DNA of 64,000 nucleotides, taken from assembly GCA_030844895.1 (NCBI GenBank), contig CM061226.1:42726238-42790237 (forward strand), read 5' to 3'. Shown piece after piece: positions 42,065-54,080 of this stretch; positions within the stretch are counted from its first letter, which is position 1, and every line of letters starts with the position of its first letter. Position numbers and translations under genes: made by a program. The notes beneath the pieces were generated by a model that saw only the letters and a list, made by a program, of their open reading frames with translations, made no database searches and was not told the DNA's origin. The DNA is from Ambrosia x helenae (taxonomy: Eukaryota; Streptophyta; Magnoliopsida; Asterales; Asteraceae).

Positions 42065-42792
42065 GGCCTGGTTATGGTTATCTGATTGGGTTTGAGTGTT
42101 TGGTGTAGAAATAGGAATGATTGTTCTGTTTGGATTTGTGGTGTTTGGTTTTGGTTCTGGTTTTGTGTAGTGGTTTTTCTAACAGTATTGTTTTGTGAAG
42201 TGTTTTGGCGGTTTTGGTAGGTATTTTGTGGTTTAAAGCTTGAAATGTTTGGGCTTTGATAAGATACCTGATTTTGGGTTTGACAGTTTTGGTAGTTGGT
42301 GTTGAAAGGATTCCTGTTCCCCTGCTGTGCTGGCTGTGTACATTCCCTCTTGAAGTGACCTTTCCCACCATAATTAAAACATGTCACTTTAGCTTTGTTG
42401 AAGCCATATGTGGTGTTTGGAGAAGTAGAAAGATCAGTTCTGCCCGTCTTCTCAATGAATTATGTTGCTCTCCTCATAACGCTAGCAAATGCCCACTGGA
42501 TGTCAATGAGCTCCATCTCTTCTTTGCCAATTTGTGCGTAGTCTTCACTGGTTATGTTGTTGTTACCAATTTGACTAGCAACCAACCCATTATAAAAAGC
42601 TACCATAGCAGAAACCAATGCTACATGTTGATGTGCAACTTCAATAGTAACATTGTTCAAGTTCGAAGTCTCCAACACAATTGGGCTCTGATTAGGTTGA
42701 CTTTGGTTCATTTGGTTTTGATTCATTTGAGGAATATAAGATTGTTGTTGAGGTTGGTTTAAACTTACAGAATAACAAGCCGCTTGTTGCAT
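42058..42792 (-). pseudogene. Copia C Gag, middle region with degenerate knuckle
   Basis: Gln/Asn-rich sequence (NQPQQQSYIPQMNQNQMNQ), then CFNYGGKGHFKREC, a CCHC knuckle whose second Cys has become Tyr, then a Gln/Asn-rich run. Two frames are used, so at least one indel is present. Confidence 0.65.
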
Positions 42793-42897
42793 TGGTGAAA
42801 ATGGTGGAATGTAAGTAGTAGTAGGGTATGATGGTGGGGTATAAGATGAAGTTTGAGCAAGGTAATTTATGGGGGCTTTGGGTGGTTCAACATGGCT

Positions 42898-43335
42898 TCA
42901 AACACACGCAATATGTGGAGCAACATTAGAACTGGAACTTGAACTAGCAAGAGATGAAGATGTACCACCATGGTATAACTCTGGGTTCTGAGGAACCTGT
43001 GCTCTTTTTGCCTTCCTCTTTTCTTCCATATCTTTGTTTTCTAGCTTCTGGATAAACTCGTTGATGGTCCAGTATTGATACGCATCCTTTTCCTTGAGTA
43101 CCTCGATGTGTTGATTCCAGTATGGTGGCAACGTATCAGCAAACTTGTCCACCAGCTCAGACATCGGTATGTTAATCTCATAGCTTGAAAGCTCAGTCAA
43201 TAAGTGACAGTACCTCGGAATCAACTCCTTCAGCGTCTCATTTCCCATATAGCTGAAGTTTTCAAACTCTTTTCTTAATTCCTCCATTCTCAACTTCCTT
43301 GTCTTCTCATTCCCATCATGACAATTCCTTAACAT
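42898..43335 (-). pseudogene. Copia C Gag, UBN2-type capsid region
   Basis: TRKLRMEELRKEFENFSYMG, LLTELSSYEINIPMSELVDK and LPPYWNQHIEVLKEKD match the UBN2 gag-polypeptide domain of plant copia elements. A stop separates it from the preceding N-terminal part. Confidence 0.75.
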
Positions 43336-43398
43336 TTCCCATAATTGTTTAGAAGTGGTGCACGACCCAAACTGATGTAAGAGATCAGTGTTAATGGC

Positions 43399-43923
43399 CT
43401 AGGACAGTTGGGAAAACGCCTTCTTTTCCACCGCAAATTTCTTTTTCTCGTCCTCAGCAAGACTTTCTAACGGAATCGGTTCACCAGTGTTCTCTAAGAT
43501 CGGAGCAACATAACCCTTAGCAATCATTTGCCAAGCTTCTGTTCCTTCAAATCCCATTCCCTCAAGATGAATCTTGAACTTGGTCTTCCATGTGTTGTAG
43601 TCTACCATTTCCATCAACTTTGGTGGACGGCTCCCACTACCCGAAGATGAGTCATGAATAAAAGTTGAAATCGCGTTGGTAGTCTGAGAATGAACCGCCG
43701 CTGCTGCTACTCCCCGGTAATCAGCCATCGGTTGTGGCTGTGGTTGTGCAACTTGTTGGGGCATAGAACTAGTCATCGCCATATAGTTAATCGGTTGGGA
43801 TGGTTGACTAGACTTCCGAGCAGCTACCGACCAAGGATCCATGGTTGTCTGCTGTTGTGGTGTTGTATTAGGTCGTGGTGTTGTAGGAAAGTTCCACATA
43901 TCGCTCTGAAAATGATAAAACAT
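43399..43923 (-). pseudogene. Copia C Gag, N-terminal region
   Basis: Pro/Gln/Thr-rich start, then VDYNTWKTKFKIHLEGMGFE, TEAWQMIAKGYVAPIL and AEDEKKKFAVEKKAFSQL, the N-terminal DUF4219-like/copia Gag pattern. The ATG at 43923 is the first in frame; MDPWSVAARK further in is also possible. It ends at a stop before the UBN2 part. Confidence 0.72.
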
Positions 43924-44515
43924 GAAATGATTAGAAAAAATTCACAACAGTTTCTATGTTCGACCCTTTGAAAGAATCACATGGTCGAATGTACAAATTA
44001 GTCCAGGTTCGACCGTTTGACAAGGTTCGAATGTAGAAAATAACAAACTCAGTTCACTTTTGACCGTTTAAAACCCACGTTCGACCACCCGATTGGTCGA
44101 ATGTACCAATTAAGGTCGAATGAACAACAACACACTAAAACTTTCTAGGTTGGACCAAATATAACTCCACGTTCGACCAAATAATCCCTGGTTCGACCTA
44201 AAAGTTCCAATCTCGACCAAATCTCCCTAGGTCCGACCCTTTCATTTTGAGAAACGGTTATACTTTGAAAATCAGTTATTTTGATAAAAAAATTTTCAAA
44301 TATTGATGAAATTTGATGATCTTATGCAGGTTTTGCTTCGGATTGGATTTGGAACAAGTTTAACAAAGAGAATTTTGAATTTTATCCATGAAAACAAGTT
44401 CAAATCAATCAATTTAACACCAAATTCAGTTGTTCAATGAAAAACAGAAAGTTTTGATCAAAATTAGGTCCAAATCAGCTGTAATACTATCAATTTGTGG
44501 TTGTTTGATCCAAAT
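43924..44515 (-). other. Copia C leader with TTCGACC cluster
   Basis: Non-coding leader between primer site and gag. From 43955 to 44235 it holds eight exact TTCGACC/GGTCGAA motifs and several one-mismatch forms. The remainder is A/T-rich. Confidence 0.7.
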
Positions 44516-44528
44516 GGCTCTGATACCA
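44516..44528 (-). other. Primer binding site of copia C
   Basis: Minus-strand TGGTATCAGAGCC, three bases inside the LTR, initiator-Met type as in Sireviruses. Confidence 0.88.
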
Positions 44529-44531
44529 CTT

Positions 44532-44992
44532 TGTATGCGCGTAGGATCGGCTAATCAACAAAGATAATGATCAAACAAGTTAAATTCAGGTGTGGAATCC
44601 CTGAATTGATCACAAAATGATAATAAAACAAGCAAAACACAGAAATCATCATAAACATAATCATTTCATTCAATTAGATAATCAATTACACTTCAAAATG
44701 TTGTTTATAATGATTAAACTTGGTTACAGACTCAATAATAACCCTAGGGAGAAACACACACTGGGAGGGAAAACAAATGACCAAAAGTTAACATTCAAAA
44801 ATTGAGATTGCCTTATATAGACCTGCACATTCGGCCAAATAGCTTGGTCGAATGTGCAGGTTCGACCGTTCATATAGGGCGAATCTGAACATACATATAT
44901 ACAATTCTTCCTTCGACCTCCCAATGCACCTTCGACCGTTTACTTCTACCTTCGACCATCCTTTTTCACCTTCGACCATTCGACAATCAACA
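44532..44992 (-). repeat. 5' LTR of copia C
   Basis: Minus sense: TGTTGATTGTCG...CGCGCATACA (about 461 bp). The outer edge at 44992 is inferred from the TG...CA rule and is less certain than the inner edge. It has a TATA box and six exact TTCGACC motifs in U3. The matching 3' LTR is not in the window. Confidence 0.65.
44812..44820 (-). promoter_or_regulatory. TATA box of copia C LTR
   Basis: Minus-strand CTATATAAG about 290 bp from the inner LTR edge, just downstream of the TTCGACC cluster. It would start the element transcript. Confidence 0.65.
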
Positions 44993-46907
44993 AAACATCT
45001 TGAAATTTGCAATTCAATAGCATTAGTCGCAATATGTGCATCTACAAATGTGCCTAAGATTAATGTATCCATGGGCATTGTTTTGTATTCTACTTGTTAG
45101 CAAAGAGATGTGTGCCTAGTAATGGTGTGCTAGGGCCGAGTATCGGTGTAACAAGAGAGTATATCGAATGAAAGTGGAATATATTGTAATGTTTCTTACC
45201 TAGAAGGCTTCGAGAGCCTTGGGGTTGCTTCCTTGTTTCTTGATGGCTTCGGCTTGGTGCTCCTAGTCTTGGCCGATGGTTTCTAAGTGAGTAGTAGTGT
45301 TTGTGTGTTGAGTGATGGTGCAAGAAATGAAGGTGAGGGTGGGAGGTCTTATATAGGCGATATGTGTGGACAAAAGAGGCTAAATGTGGCAAATGAGTTA
45401 GCTTAAGATTGATGCAATGTCTAAAGCTTGATCCTATTAGGTGTAAGTCTTATGTAGGCTATGAATCAAACAAAAATTTCATGCTTTTGCTTCTTGTGTG
45501 TGCCGATGGATATGACTAAACAATCAAGGGGTAGGTTGACTTAATCTAGTGGGATTTCTTATCTTGTTTGGGTGCTCATTTTGGTGATTGTTGACAACCA
45601 AGCACAAGCTTGTGTCCTTGTTTTCTTTCGACCGCTAGGTGGGTGTCCAAAAGGGGAATGCTTCCTTTCTTGGGAGGAAGTGTATCATCTTTTTTTAGGT
45701 GATAGTTGGTGTAAGAAATGTGTAAGACACAAGCAAGCATGGGCCGACTTTTGAGCATCAACATATAGGGAGGGTTGACTTCACTTTATCATTGTGTCAT
45801 ACTTGGCTTAAGTTGCTATTTTGGTGAAATGGTTGACCTCATAAGCTTCTAGATGTCCCTCATCACTTGTCCTCTAGCCTTGGTGGTGTGCTCTCATTGG
45901 ATTGGCCAAAAAGGCCTCCTAGAAGTTAGGATGGATGGTGACAATACATGTGTTCCCAGCTTGTCCTATGTTGTTTCTTGTGATGTCTTTTCGGCCGCAA
46001 TTCCTTGAGAGGTGGAAGAAAGTTTGTTCTATACTAAGAGTGGAAAGATTTAGGACCTTGGGTGGTGTCATGAACTTGTGTTTAACTAGTTGGATATAAG
46101 CTTGATAGTGATCTCTTATGGATCGGCTAAGGTGGTTTAGAGACCTTAAGTCTAGGATCCACATGGAATAGTGTTGGATTGATAAGATGTTTCCTTGGCT
46201 TGTAGGTGATGAATCGGCCGAAACCATGGGATCAAGGAAAGGAATTGTCATTCATGAGTTATGCAGATATAGAGTTGAGTAGATGTCCATGTGTTTGATC
46301 ATATATGTGTACATATATGTAGGTAACTAGAGAAGGTAGATATGTGGCTAGTTCATGAATAAATAGTTGTCATGTGTGTGTTTGTATGTCGTGTGTGTGT
46401 ATGTATATACATGTGTTTGTATGGTTCTAAGACAATAAGCTTGGTTATGATCCAATACTTATATTAGATGAATCGTCCTATTTTTGTTGTGATTGTTCGT
46501 TGTATAGCCTCTAGTATACCTTTGATATAGGAATATCATCCGGTCTCATAAGAGTAAGAGGTGGTTAAATTCTATGCCTCTTGATGACGATATTAACATG
46601 TATTTTGTTTCACATGTGTCATGGGTTTGTTGAATGATTTCCCATGATGATCTTTGTGTTCACAATCATGTGTTAAAGGTGCATTAGCATGTGTTAGAGG
46701 GCATAGCCTCTTGTAATGCTTGTTTTGATGGTGTGTTCGGGTGTTGTATGACTAAACAAGTGTATTTTGTTGAGTTTTCTGTTTAACTCATGCTCTACTA
46801 GCCTGGGGATATAGTGTATGCAAATTGTCTAAAAATGCACATATAATGACTCAATAAATGAAACATGTACGGTCGTTGACCTGTTACGTTGACTGTTGTC
46901 AAAGAAA
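44993..46907. other. Unassigned region with a promoter-like segment
   Basis: No convincing gene in either direction over 1.9 kb. A minus-strand TATATAA at 45349-45355 is followed by a C/A-rich, 5'UTR-like sequence and a CTAGGTAAGAA donor-like site near 45200. The region could be an unrecognised LTR or a gene-derived promoter. The short ORFs at 45090-45392, 45572-45764 and 45919-46251 lack any recognisable domain. Confidence 0.35.
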
Positions 46908-47420
46908 GGAACTCCTACACTTGGAATTTGGTATCCTGCTTCTAGCAATACCAAGTTATCAGCTTTTTCAGATAGTGACTATGCAGGGTGCAAAATTTCA
47001 AGAAAATCAACATCTGGTGGTTGTCAATTCTTGGGAAACTGTCTAGTGTCCTGGCAATCAAAGAAGCAAACATCTGTTGCAACTTGAACTACTGAAGCTG
47101 AATACATTGCAGCTGCAAGTTGTACATCACAGATACAATGGCTCCAATATCAACTTCTTGATTATGGAATCAAAGTGACCAAGACACCATTGCTTGTAGA
47201 TAGTAAATCTGCCATTAGCATCATTCAAAATCCTGTTCAGTTCTCAAAGACTAAACATATTGAAATCAGGTATCATTTCATAAGGGATTGCTATGAAAAA
47301 GGCAAGATTGATGTGAAGTAGGTGACAATAGCTAATCAGATAGCTGACATATTCACTAAATCCCTTGACACATCAACATTTCAGAAGTTAGTATCCATGC
47401 TTGGGATGCTAAATTTATAA
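46908..47420 (+). pseudogene. Copia A RNase H fragment
   Basis: GTPTLGIWYPASSNTKL, SDSDYAGCKISRKSTSGGC, SWQSKKQTSVAT, then in the same frame after a TGA EAEYIAAASCTSQIQW, KHIEIRYHFIRDCYE and ADIFTKSLDTSTF to the natural stop. Two in-frame stops (TGA in TEAEY region, TAG after KIDVK) disable it. Confidence 0.82.
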
Positions 47421-47841
47421 GTGTTTCTTTTACTTTTTCTGCATATATTTTATTTTTCACTTACATCTGTTTTTAGTCCAAAACTTCTGAAAAACAAAAA
47501 GAGAGAAACCACCGATGAACAAAACATCAGTATGGGAATATTTTCTGAAAAATGATTAACTTCTGATAAAAACAATCTTCAGAAGTTATGAATAAAGTGT
47601 TTATAAAACCTTCTCATCAGTTGTTGAAAACTACTGAAGAGAAAATGGGAACTACTGATGATAGTTGTTCTTCATCAGCAGTTTTGTCATTAAGGGCAAA
47701 TCAGAGATTTCCCACTTCTGATAAACACCTTTTCCAACACTTATCCATTCAAAAAGCAAAAATCCCTCCTTCTCTCTCAAAAGCACTCTCAAAACCCTTA
47801 ACCTGCAAAAATATTGTTCGATCCACACATACACAAACCAC

Positions 47842-48340
47842 ATGGCTCTAACACTGAAACAGGGACACAATCAAAGAGGCTACTTTGAGAAACATGAAGC
47901 ATGGTCCCAATACGACGAAATCATTGATTTAGTCGTTAAATCCCAATACTTCACTTCCCTCACCATTGATCCTCCAATCCGTACTGAAACTCTAAATGAG
48001 TTCTGGGCGAACGCGGAGACGGTGACAGTGAATGATCAAGTGATCTCCCTCACTTCAACCACCCAAGGGAGAAGAATGGCAATCACACCAGCAACTTTGG
48101 GGATTAGACTGGGTCTAGATGATGTGGGTGCCCCAGATCAATTTCCAAACTCTGAGATTCATCTTACCATGACAGAGTGTGGTTACCAAGGTGCTCTCTC
48201 ACATGCTACTATTTTTAAGAAATTTTTGAACCTAAGTAGAAACTTTTGTTTCATTAAATCATAATGTGTTTGAGTCCAAAAACTGGATCTTATGATCAGA
48301 TGCCTTCTACTTTTCAACCTATTTTTCATTTCATTCCAAA
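47842..48340 (+). pseudogene. Copia A 3' ORF, N-terminal part
   Basis: MALTLKQGHNQRGYFEKHEA, then IIDLVVKSQYFTSL, LNEFWANAETVTV and ITPATLGIRLGLDD. The FW-A motif and the hydrophobic pattern follow the N-terminal domain of the 3' ORFs in copia B and C, although overall similarity is low. The frame is lost near 48240; CLSPKTGSYDQMPSTFQPI in another frame probably continues it to the junction with copia B. Confidence 0.6.
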
Positions 48341-50680
48341 TAACCTAACCAGAACCATTATTCCTATTTCTACACCAAACAGCCAAACTCAAACTGAAAC
48401 CCAAAATCAGGCTTTGGTAATACAGAAGGATGAGGGTTATGACTGGACGGGAATGCAATTGGGAGTTGAGGAGATTACCACTGGGAATGTATCATGTTTT
48501 GCTAATGAGATGGATATAGAGGAGCCGGTGATAGTTGAAGATGTTTTTGATTCTAAGAAGGTGTTTGAGGTGGTGATTGAGGAGATAGTCGATGATACTC
48601 AGGTTTCTATTGGTGAGCCAGTTGAAGAGCTTATTGATGAGAAGGTTTCAGGAACTGTAATTGATTCCATTACTGAAGTTCCTGATAAACCTGAATCTGT
48701 TTATTCCATTCTGAGGGTGAAGCTGATTCAGAAGCAAGTGTGAATTCGTTGGATGATGATATTGATCAGCTACTAGCCGAAGCGGATTTTCTAATGACCA
48801 GGAAATCATGTATTGTTGATGACGCCTTCACAAAAATTGACTACTCGAAGTTCTTTGCTGGGAAGGAGGCTCATTTCGCGTTAATGGCTATGACTGATGC
48901 ACCAAAACCGGTAAGTCCTTACTCTACTATTGACATGAATAGTGATAAATATTGTGGTACTTGCGATAGATTGACAGAGGAAAATAAGCAACTCAGGGTT
49001 AACCTTGAGAGTGCTAAAATCAATATTCAATCTGATCGTAAGGATTCACATGAATTCAACAAAACACTTGAAGGGTACAAAAAAAGACATTTCTTAATTA
49101 AAGAAAACCCTTGCTTTAAAACAACTTGCCATTAACAATTACATAAATGAGCTTGAAAAACTAAATTGGAAATGGCAACTGTCAAGTGTTTTGCTGAGAA
49201 GGTCAATAGGAAGTTAGAAAGCTATAAACACATAGCTTATGTTGTTGACCACATCATTGAAGAGCCATCACAGTCCGGTAGTGTAAACAACAAATCTGTT
49301 CCTTCTACAGTGTTGTTTGAGAATCATAACTTCAACACAGTAACACCGGAGAGTTCAGTTAAATCGGACTCCACATCAGATAATGAATCTAATACTTCAA
49401 GTATTGGAGATCCTCATTCTGATGTGAGACCGATACTCAGACTGAATGATGAAGGAGTAGTGGCAGTGAGTGATGATTCAGACACTGAAGATGAGAAATC
49501 TAAAGAAGGTAGTGATGTTCCTTTGGAAAATCACATCATTACAAATGAACCAGTTTCACCTTCTCAGTTTTCTCATCCTCAGGCTAATGCACAGAGAAAG
49601 AATCAATCAGTTACCAAGAATGAGAAAAATGATTCAGTTGACAAACCCGTCAAAGTTTTCTATCAGATGGAAGGATCCGATAAGATCATCTCTGACGAGG
49701 AGTATCCAATAAAATTTGCAAACTATTCAAAGATTGACAAAATCTGGCACGAAAGTACAATCTAGTTTCCTAAACACGAAAGGACCAATGACTTTCCTCC
49801 AGAACTTTTGAAGAAATTGCATTGTGATACTCCCAAAGAACCAAAAGTTCATGTCACTGAATTCATCAAGCCTAAAGAAAAGGCAAATGCATTTTTCGAG
49901 CCGGCTTACTCAATGGACCCAGCTCCAACGAGTTTAAGACGTAGATGTGTTGATGATCAATTTCCGTTCATTTCATATGCTAAGCCGGGTGCTAAAAATG
50001 TTTTTGAAGAATACCGTGCGTGTTACAAACGCGGGGAGAGCGGGCATTTACTTGCTCACTATCCGTATGTGCGACACAAAAGGCACGAAGTTGAGCACAA
50101 GCAGCCTTATCAAAGTCCAGTCGATAATCATAGATATCCACAACGACACTTTGTCCCTCAAAGACCACCATTTTATAATCAAAGTTGATATTTTCAAAAG
50201 AGGGAAAATCGTTAGTTTGTCAATGATCATCAAAACAAGATTGCTATGGAGAATCACCTAAAGAAACCAATGATGAACTCAACTAATGACAAACAAAAGG
50301 TATTTCCTAAATCTGCTGTTAAGTCAAAAGTTGGTCATGTTTCTGTTAAGCCAGAAAAGGTAACTAAGAAAATTTCCTTTACGAATGATACAAACAAACC
50401 TGCTGAGACACAAAAATCTCAGATTAAGATTCTTAAACGTTCTGAACAATCTTGGTCACCAGTGGGTTCTCCAGGTGCTTCTACCTCAACTGCTAATGTC
50501 AAAGTTAAAGATGAGAAAGGTTTGAATGATCAGAAAAAGATTGATTCTAAACCAAAACCTGTTGAAAATGAATCTTTGAAGCTTAATGTTCAAAGACCCA
50601 AGACCAACCAAGCTTGGGTCCCCCTCGAAAGATTAAATCATTTCTTTGTTTGGTGCAGGGAGCTCCAGCTGGCCTTGTAG
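48264..50680 (+). pseudogene. Copia B Gag C-terminal region
   Basis: Fragments in several frames match copia C: DEGYDWTGMQLGVEEI, NSLDDDIDQLLAEADF, CDRLTEENKQLRVNLES, the DKIISDEEYPIKFANYSKID box, and a knuckle reading CYKRGESGHLLAHYP in which the second and third Cys are lost. It ends with RPKTNQAWVP before the protease. The first ~25 codons (CLSPKTGSYDQ) belong to copia A, fused in frame. Confidence 0.72.
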
Positions 50681-51632
50681 CAGTCTTTGGATTGTCGACA
50701 GTGGAGCTTTTGGGCACATGACCGGAGATTTAACGCTATTATTCGACATCAAGAATGTGAATGGAGGGTATGTAGCGTTTGCGGGAAATAAAGGTGGTTA
50801 TATCACAATGGAAGGAAGCGTAAGCAACGAGATTGTAAGTTTTGAGAGAATAGCTTACATGAAGCAGATTGACTATAATCTGTTAAGTGTCAGTCAAATT
50901 TGTGACAAACAATTTTCTGTACACTTTGATGATAAATCTTGCTATATTCTGAAACCCGGCTTCGTCATTCCAAAAGAATGGATTATGTTGAGAGCACCAA
51001 GAGTGAACAACTTGTACATTCTTGATATGAGCAAGGCGATGACAACCCAGGGCCAAGTTACATGTTTTCTATCCAAGGCTACAGAAAAAGAATCGATTAT
51101 GTGGCACAGGAGGATGGGACATATTCACCTCAGAAAGATGAATCATTTGGTGAAGAACGGACTTGTAGAAGGAGTTAATGTGAAGCATTTTCATCTAAAT
51201 GATAAATGCGTGAGTTGCAAAAAGGGCAAACAACACAAACAGTCCCACAAACTAAAGAAAGTAAATTCTGTAGATATGCCACTTGAATGTTTGCATATTG
51301 ACCTTTTCGGACCTGTCAAGCGTAAGAGTCATTCTGGAGAGCTTTACTGTCTTGTGGTTACTGATGATTACTCTAGATTTTCGTGGGTGATGTGTTTGCA
51401 ACACAAAGGCAACACGATTAATAATTTGAAGGTTCTGTTCACCCGTTTGGAGAATGTTTACGGATTAAAGATTAAAAGAATTCGTAGTGACAACGGGACG
51501 GAGTTCAAGAATTCCCAAATGGATGCACTTTGTGAAGACAAAGGAATTCATCATGAATATAGTGCTCTGTACACTCCACAACAGAACGGTGTTGCTGAAA
51601 GGAAAAACAGGACTCTAATCAAAACGGCATGA
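50646..51632 (+). pseudogene. Copia B protease and integrase core
   Basis: 328 codons open. Protease WIVDSGAFGHMTGD, in which Ala-Ser becomes Ala-Phe next to the catalytic Asp; MWHRRMGHIHLRKMNHL with CVSCKKGK (zinc finger); integrase HIDLFGPVKRKS, VVTDDYSRFSWV, RIRSDNGTEFKN and PQQNGVAERKNRTL. It ends at a TGA where the family usually has Arg. Confidence 0.85.
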
Positions 51633-52609
51633 ACAATGCTTGCGGATTCGAATCTTCCAGTAATGTTTTGGAATGAAGCTATTTACGCAGCTTGTTACAC
51701 ATTGAATCGTGTATTAACAGTGAAGAAGTTTGGCAAAACTTCTTATGAACTGTTGAATAGACGAAAGCCGAATTTGGAGTATCTAGAACCGTTTGGGGCA
51801 CCTTGTACGATGTTAAATCCATCTGAGAAGTTTACACCAAAAGTTGAAGAGGGATACTTTGTTAGATATGCAACCCGCTCAAACGAGTATTCAACAAAAG
51901 AACTCGAGAAGTGGAGGAGTGGACTAATGTTGAAGTCCAACGATATACTCAAAACGTACAAGGAAGCGGTCCAGATTGGATGTTTAATTATAAAGATTTC
52001 TTTGAATCATTCAATCTAGATAACTTGGTTGAAGAGGTTGTACTAAGACTTTATTATGAGTGTGAAAACGCAGTGACATCACCGTTAGTGCGTCCGATCA
52101 CCGTAACTCCTCCAGCAGCTTCTAAGGATACCAATGTTCCCGCTAATGAAGAAGAAGTGTTCCAAGAAGCTTCGACTACTCTTAATCCATCTGAATCAGA
52201 AGATGAAGATGATGTCACCAGTGAAGCTATTCTAGATCATGCTACGGAGTAACCACCGGTGAACCCAAATCCAGATGTTGCTTCATCATCAAATACGGGT
52301 AATGATCTGGATACGGTAGAGAATCTAACTACTCAAACTGGAGTTCAAGTTCCTGATCATCTGGAATCTCGGATTCATTAGATTCATCCACTTGAGCAAG
52401 TTATTGGTGATCTCGGAAGCAGTGTCATGACTAGAGGACAACTTCGTCGAGCAACTTCACATTATAATATTGGAGCCCTAGCCCTTTATGCTAAAATTCA
52501 AAAATCTGGTTGTCAAAATGACTTGTCCTTTGCTTGTTATGTTTCGCAGGTTGAGCCGCGGACATACAAAGATGCTTTATTGGATGATGCTTGGGTTGAA
52601 GCGATGTAA
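51633..52609 (+). pseudogene. Copia B integrase C-terminus and linker to RT
   Basis: MLADSNLPVMFWNEAIYAAC, KTSYELLNRRKPNLEYLEPF and KVEEGYFVRYA, then a shift of frame into EEWTNVEVQRYTQNVQGSG and the acidic linker SESEDEDDVTSEA. The linker to RT (TRGQLRRATSHYN, EPRTYKDALLDDAW) ends at a TAA where copia C has CAG. Confidence 0.75.
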
Positions 52610-53155
52610 GAGGAATTATTGCAGTTTCAGAAGCTGGGAGTTTGGACACTTACAAATTTACCTCTAGGAAGAAAGAAGATCGGTACAAAATGGGTTTTTA
52701 AATGTAAGAAAGATGACCAAGGGGTTATCGTACGAAACAAAGCTCGATTGGTCGTTCAGGGATTTAGTCAAACTGAAGGATTCGACTACAATGAAGTTTA
52801 TGCACCTGTAGCACGTATAGAAGCTATCCGAATATTTCTAGCGTTTGCTTCCTATAAGAAATTTAAGGTGTATCAAATGGATGTGAAGAGCGCGTTTTTG
52901 TACGGTGTGGTCAAGGAAGAGGTTTACGGTTGTCAACCACGAGGCTTTGAAGATCCTATCCATCGGGATAAGGTTTACGTACTGAACAAAGCACTTTATG
53001 GGTTGCACCAAGCTCCACGCAATGGTATGAGGAGTTGAGCATGTACCTACTTTCTAAAGGATTCAAACGAGGTTTGGTCGACTGTACCCTATTCACGAAA
53101 AGAACAGAGGGTGATTTGCTTCTCGTTCAGATTTATGTTGACGATATTATTTTTG
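52610..53155 (+). pseudogene. Copia B reverse transcriptase, first part
   Basis: KKIGTKWVFKCKKDDQGVIV, YAPVARIEAIRIFLAFAS, QMDVKSAFLYG and KALYGLHQAPR. After a one-base shift, TLFTKRTEGDLLLVQIYVDD and IIF bring the sequence to the Pack-MULE insertion, directly after the catalytic YVDD. Confidence 0.85.
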
Positions 53156-53339
53156 GAGTAAACTGCCATTTTCGTCCTTGAGGTTTGGCACTTTTTGCCA
53201 GTTTCATCCAAAAGATTTTTTTTTCTCAACTGGCTCCACTAGTTTTCAAATTCTTGCTGGTTTCGTCCAACTCGTTAACTCCATCCATTTTTTCTGTTAA
53301 CTTTTTGTAAAAAGACTAAAATACCCTTATATTTTATAT

Positions 53340-54080
53340 GTTTAATAAATAAAATCTTTATTTAACTCTCTTTCTCTCTTAACTTCTACCTCTCTCTCTT
53401 TACTCTCTCTCCTCTACCTCCCTCTGTCTCTTCTTCAACCCACCACATTCATCATCTTCTTCAAGTCTTCAACCCACCACCATCATCACACCACCATCAC
53501 CTTCATCATCTTTTTCAACACACCATCACCATCAGCTTCAATAACAAACCTGACCCGGACCCCCTCTCTCTCTTTAAACCCTACCAAAAAACCCATCTGC
53601 TGTAATTTGGGGACTTCAAGTCAGATATAGCTTCCCATTTCCGTACATTCCGTCTACCCAGTATTGCTAACACCAACCATTATAAAATCCGGTCCTTTCC
53701 ACGCGTCCTCTATTCCATTTTTTTTCCCACCACTTGTACATTGAATTGATGGGGTGGCTCTCTTTAATAATTGTGGTGGAGAAATGGAAGCCAACAAGAG
53801 ATTCCCACTCCCAGGTGTCCTTTACGTGTATTATTATTGCATCTACCTGCTATCTCTCTTCCCCATTCCTCACAAAACAAACACACAAAATCAGTCTACC
53901 GGTATATGAATAGATCCATAATCTGTTTCCATTATTCGTTAATTGTTATAATAATATTATTATCTCTCACCTAGGGTTTGTTTACCACTTTACAATTTAC
54001 ATTACTCACTCATTCAGACTGTTAGGTTCCATTTCGTTTACTGATCTGAAAAATTAGGGCTAATTTGATTATATTATAAT
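53340..54080 (+). other. Captured 5' flank of the PP2A gene in the Pack-MULE
   Basis: C/T-rich sequence with CTCTCT runs, short CACCATCA repeats and a CACCTAGGGTTTG segment. It looks like a plant gene promoter, 5' UTR and perhaps a leader intron. The 67-codon ORF at 53771-53974 is not recognised. Confidence 0.5.

Larger units (their letters stand above)
22301..44992 (-). mobile_element. Copia element C (Sirevirus-like), minus strand, interrupted
   Basis: In minus orientation: 5' LTR 44532-44992, primer site, leader, gag (43923-39863), pol (39823-27192), a long spacer, then a 3' ORF (24958-23038) and a broken end with no 3' LTR. Element L is inserted in the integrase region at 30047-39268. 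The order PR-IN-RT-RH is Ty1/copia. The long Gag with two knuckles, the initiator-Met primer and an extra ORF after RNase H fit the Sirevirus lineage. Many frameshifts and stops make it inactive. Confidence 0.85.
46908..48340 (+). mobile_element. Copia element A fragment (RNase H + start of 3' ORF)
   Basis: Starts abruptly within RNase H, runs through its stop and a short spacer into a 3' ORF, and is cut where copia B begins. No LTR is present. The spacer is only about 420 bp, against about 1.7-2.2 kb in copia B and C, so A belongs to another subfamily. Confidence 0.7.
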
